Assembly: GCA_021158805.1 (NCBI GenBank)
Contig: JAGGTZ010000080.1
Coordinates: forward strand, 1 to 9,083
Direction: 5' to 3'
DNA length: 9,083 bases
Source of the DNA: Thermoproteota archaeon
Lineage (GTDB): Archaea; Korarchaeota; Korarchaeia; Korarchaeales; Korarchaeaceae
Position numbers and translations under genes: made by a program. A model generated the notes under the pieces. The model was given only the letters and a program-made list of their open reading frames with translations. It did no database searches and was not told the DNA's origin. Within the stretch, counting starts at the first letter, position 1. Each line of letters begins with the position of its first letter. Shown one piece after another: positions 6,978 to 9,083 of this stretch.

Positions 6978-8138
6978 CTAGATATCGGGACACCTCTCAA
7001 ATAGATCGATGTACTTTCTAATTATCCTGCCTACCCTATAACGCTCCGCAGATGTCTTGGCATTGCATCCTAGTTGAAGGGCTTTCTTCCTATCTTCTAG
7101 TAGGTTGATGATTTCGTTTGCTAGCTCATGTGGCGATCCAGGATTTACCAGTACACCATCGACCCCATCACTTATAGCCTCAGGGATACCACCCACTTTA
7201 GATGCCACTATTGGGAGACCTACCGCCATGGCCTGAAGCAATGCATTTGGGAGACCCTCATTCAAAGACGGAAGGACGAATATCGTTGAGTTGCCTAAGT
7301 ACAAATCGATATTCTCGTAGGGGACACTATCTACGACTTCTATATTTTCTTGTAGGCCTTTTCTCTGCATATACCTTATTATCAGGCTCCTCAGAGGGCC
7401 TTCCCCTAATAGCCTTAGTTTTGCTTCAGGTACTCTCTTAGCGACGATGCCAAATGCCTCTAACAGGGTTTTAATACCTTTCTCCTCTGAGAATCTCCCA
7501 GCAAAGGTAATACTATTTCCATCTAAGACACTACTAGTCGGATCTACCTGGAAGAACCTATCCTCTACGAACCTAGGTATTAGAACTATCCTATCTCTTT
7601 TTACACCGGCCTTTACCATCTGTTTCCTCATTAGATTAGTTGTAGCTATGAAAATCGATCTTGGGTTGTTTATAGTGATTGCAAGCAGTGAGTAGAGGTA
7701 GTAATCTATTCTAATTCTCTCTAGCCAGATTCCGGTCATCGAGGAGATAGCTGCATCTCCACCGGAAAACGACACTATGTGGCATTTCGGGGAGAATTTC
7801 CTAGCTAGAATATATCCAAGGAGTGAGGAGTGTAACATTATGGAAATTATAATGGGCCTGTCCCCTGAACTATCTATGCCTCTAATCAAATTACTTGCAT
7901 GGAGAGGAAGGATCAGCCTATCGAAGAATCTCCCGATTGAAGGAGACGTTACTATCTTGTATCTCCTCTTAAGAGCACTTACGTTCCTACTATAATCACG
8001 TTTACTGTATCCTAACAGTGTTACATCGTATCCGAGTTTAGATAGCTCGTTTGATAATGAATGGGCGAATATCTCAGCTCCTCCAATGATATAGGGGTAT
8101 AGCAGTCCATTTATTACGACGAATATTCTTTCAGTCAC
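6978..8138 (-). CDS. GT-B glycosyltransferase (GT4/group 1 type)
   Basis: About 386 residues, the normal size for a retaining GT4-like transferase that moves a sugar from a nucleotide sugar to a glycan or lipid-linked acceptor at the inner face of the membrane. The N-terminal Rossmann half has INGLLYPYIIGGAEIFAHSL with the acceptor-side GGAE. The C-terminal donor-binding half has FAGRFSEEKGIKTLLEAF, LRLLGEGPL, and VLPSLNEGLPNALLQAMAVG leading into KVGGIPEAI. The family EX7E motif reads E294-x7-Q302, so the second Glu is Gln. No transmembrane segment is obvious. The frame stays open to 8600, but the extra part is antisense to the epimerase gene. GTG 8138 is chosen because it comes just before the first beta strand (RIFVVINGLL) and a TATA-like box is 27 bases upstream. 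It lies upstream of the CapK-like gene on the same strand and is divergent from the SDR gene. Confidence 0.88.
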   Translation of the reverse strand: MTERIFVVINGLLYPYIIGGAEIFAHSLSNELSKLGYDVTLLGYSKRDYSRNVSALKRRYKIVTSPSIGRFFDRLILPLHASNLIRGIDSSGDRPIIISIMLHSSLLGYILARKFSPKCHIVSFSGGDAAISSMTGIWLERIRIDYYLYSLLAITINNPRSIFIATTNLMRKQMVKAGVKRDRIVLIPRFVEDRFFQVDPTSSVLDGNSITFAGRFSEEKGIKTLLEAFGIVAKRVPEAKLRLLGEGPLRSLIIRYMQRKGLQENIEVVDSVPYENIDLYLGNSTIFVLPSLNEGLPNALLQAMAVGLPIVASKVGGIPEAISDGVDGVLVNPGSPHELANEIINLLEDRKKALQLGCNAKTSAERYRVGRIIRKYIDLFERCPDI

Positions 8139-8161
8139 TTCACAGGGTGATATCGACTTTA

Positions 8162-8202
8162 TCTTAAAACTGTTCAGCGTATGGCAAGTAATGTAGAGGG
8201 AG
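8162..8202. promoter_or_regulatory. Divergent promoter region between glycosyltransferase and epimerase
   Basis: The AT-rich element TCTTAAAA (8162-8169; TTTTAAGA on the minus strand) lies about 27 bases from the glycosyltransferase GTG, the right distance for a leaderless minus-strand transcript. Read on the plus strand, the same element would start transcription near 8192, just before a Shine-Dalgarno-like AGGGAG (8197-8202) that is 6 bases from the likely epimerase TTG start at 8209. One TATA element may therefore serve both directions. Confidence 0.35.
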
Positions 8203-8208
8203 ATATTA

Positions 8209-9083
8209 TTGTCAGGCGAGGGTAACAGATGCATATTAGTGACAGGAGCAGCGGGATTTATAGGCAGACACCTTGTCAGGGCCCTTGTAAAGGAAGGGGT
8301 TGATGTAATTGCCTTCAATAAAAAACCCATTAACTTCGAGAATCCTAATGTCAGAACAATAGTTGGAGATATCCTGAAATATGACTTTGAGCACCTATTT
8401 AGGCAGGAGGAGATAGAAGGTATCTTCCATCTCGCTGGACTTCTCGGAACTACTGAGCTCTTCCACAGGGTTATAGAAGCTGAGATGGTGAACGTAGTTG
8501 GCCTATTGAGAATTCTCGAGGCAATGAGGAAGAGCGATGTTGAGAGAATTGTATTCACATCAAAACCCAATGTTTGGAAGAATAACGTGTATACGATCAC
8601 GAAGGAGAATGCGGAAAGATATCTAAATATGTATAGGGAGGTTTATGGAATGAAAGCAGTTATAACGAGACCCTTCAATGTGTATGGACCTGAAGAGTAT
8701 CTAACGGAGTACAGGAAGGCAATTCCCTACTTTATAGTGGCATCTCTCAGAAACGAGCCACTAGAGATCTTCGGAACGGGAGAGCAAACAATGGATCCAA
8801 TATACGTTGAGGATGTCGTTCAGGCACTCATAAGATCTTATTTTATAGCTCCTAAGGAGGTCGTCGAGATAGGTAGCTCCAAACCAATAAGAGTGATAGA
8901 TCTCGCCAGAAAGATCATTGAATTGACGGGAAGTTCATCTAAGATAGTTCACTTGCCGATGAGGAGGGGCGAGCCCACAGATATATTTGATATAAGGGCA
9001 GATGGGAGGATGGGCCTCATAATCGGCTACGAGCCAAAAATAGATTTAGATATGGGCCTTTCTATGACGGTAGAATGGTATAG
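8209..9083 (+). CDS. NAD(P)-dependent sugar-nucleotide epimerase/dehydratase or reductase (extended SDR), 3' end cut by window
   Basis: Around 291 residues are visible and the frame is still open at the window end; the family is usually 300-340 residues, so little is missing. This cytosolic enzyme would modify a nucleotide-linked sugar. Visible motifs: ILVTGAAGFIG with the nucleotide-binding GxxGxxG, FHLAG, the active-site FTSKP followed by Tyr128-x3-Lys132 (YTITK), RPFNVYGPEE, FGTGEQTMDPIYVEDVV, and PMRRGEPTDI. The segment from the active-site Ser to Tyr128 is only 10 residues, much shorter than the roughly 24 usual in this family. The second strand ends IAFNKK rather than in the acidic residue typical of NAD users, hinting at NADP. 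TTG 8209 is chosen because AGGGAG is 6 bases upstream and a stop (8194-8196) lies just before in frame; GTG 8239 would delete the first beta strand. The exact reaction cannot be assigned. Confidence 0.85.
   Translation, partial: MSGEGNRCILVTGAAGFIGRHLVRALVKEGVDVIAFNKKPINFENPNVRTIVGDILKYDFEHLFRQEEIEGIFHLAGLLGTTELFHRVIEAEMVNVVGLLRILEAMRKSDVERIVFTSKPNVWKNNVYTITKENAERYLNMYREVYGMKAVITRPFNVYGPEEYLTEYRKAIPYFIVASLRNEPLEIFGTGEQTMDPIYVEDVVQALIRSYFIAPKEVVEIGSSKPIRVIDLARKIIELTGSSSKIVHLPMRRGEPTDIFDIRADGRMGLIIGYEPKIDLDMGLSMTVEWY

Noticed and set aside
8181..8225. 14-codon ORF as a real leader-peptide gene
   Set aside because: It has no recognisable composition (no regulatory codon run) and no clear ribosome-binding site; mentioned only in relation to the epimerase start.
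8139..8600. Open minus-strand extension upstream of the glycosyltransferase
   Set aside because: It is antisense to the well-supported SDR gene and its translation has no glycosyltransferase features; the GT fold begins just after GTG 8138.

Overview
The window reads as chromosomal DNA of a thermophilic archaeon, most likely a crenarchaeon or korarchaeon. The evidence is the heavy use of AGG/AGA for arginine and ATA for isoleucine, GTG, TTG and probably CTG start codons, archaeal TATA-like boxes about 25-30 bases before several starts (suggesting leaderless or nearly leaderless mRNAs), and the gene content. The sequence alone does not fix the species. I see no rRNA, tRNA, CRISPR array or intact mobile element.

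Layout. (1) Bases 1-2600, + strand: pyruvate, phosphate dikinase, lacking only its first codons at the window edge and followed by a pyrimidine-rich terminator-like tract. (2) Bases 2670-3223, - strand: a VapBC-type toxin-antitoxin pair (ribbon-helix-helix antitoxin, then PIN-domain ribonuclease) with a TATA box inside a palindromic AT-rich operator-like site. The toxin probably starts at a CTG that overlaps the antitoxin stop. (3) Bases 3263-3576: no confident gene, but a cluster of inverted repeats that could be a structured RNA or the remains of an insertion sequence. (4) Bases 3607-5537, + strand: a DHH/DHHA1 phosphoesterase, then a PfkB-family kinase with its own promoter and a striking 7-bp hairpin over its ribosome-binding site. 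(5) Bases 5546-9083: a surface-glycan type cluster. On the - strand are a PaaK/CapK-like adenylate-forming enzyme and a GT-B glycosyltransferase. Diverging from these on the + strand is an extended-SDR sugar-nucleotide epimerase/reductase cut off by the window end.

How the genes fit together. PPDK belongs to central metabolism (pyruvate/PEP interconversion). VapBC is a typical archaeal stress or addiction module. The DHH protein and PfkB kinase may handle small nucleotides and a sugar or nucleoside, but no substrate can be read from the sequence. The last three genes form a plausible set for making and attaching an unusual sugar on a cell-surface polysaccharide or glycoprotein: the SDR enzyme prepares a nucleotide sugar, the glycosyltransferase transfers it, and the CapK-like protein may activate an acyl group. 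I found no clearly new multi-gene system. The items most worth checking are the non-canonical starts of vapC and the epimerase, the structured intergenic region, the kinase leader hairpin and the epimerase's shortened active-site loop.
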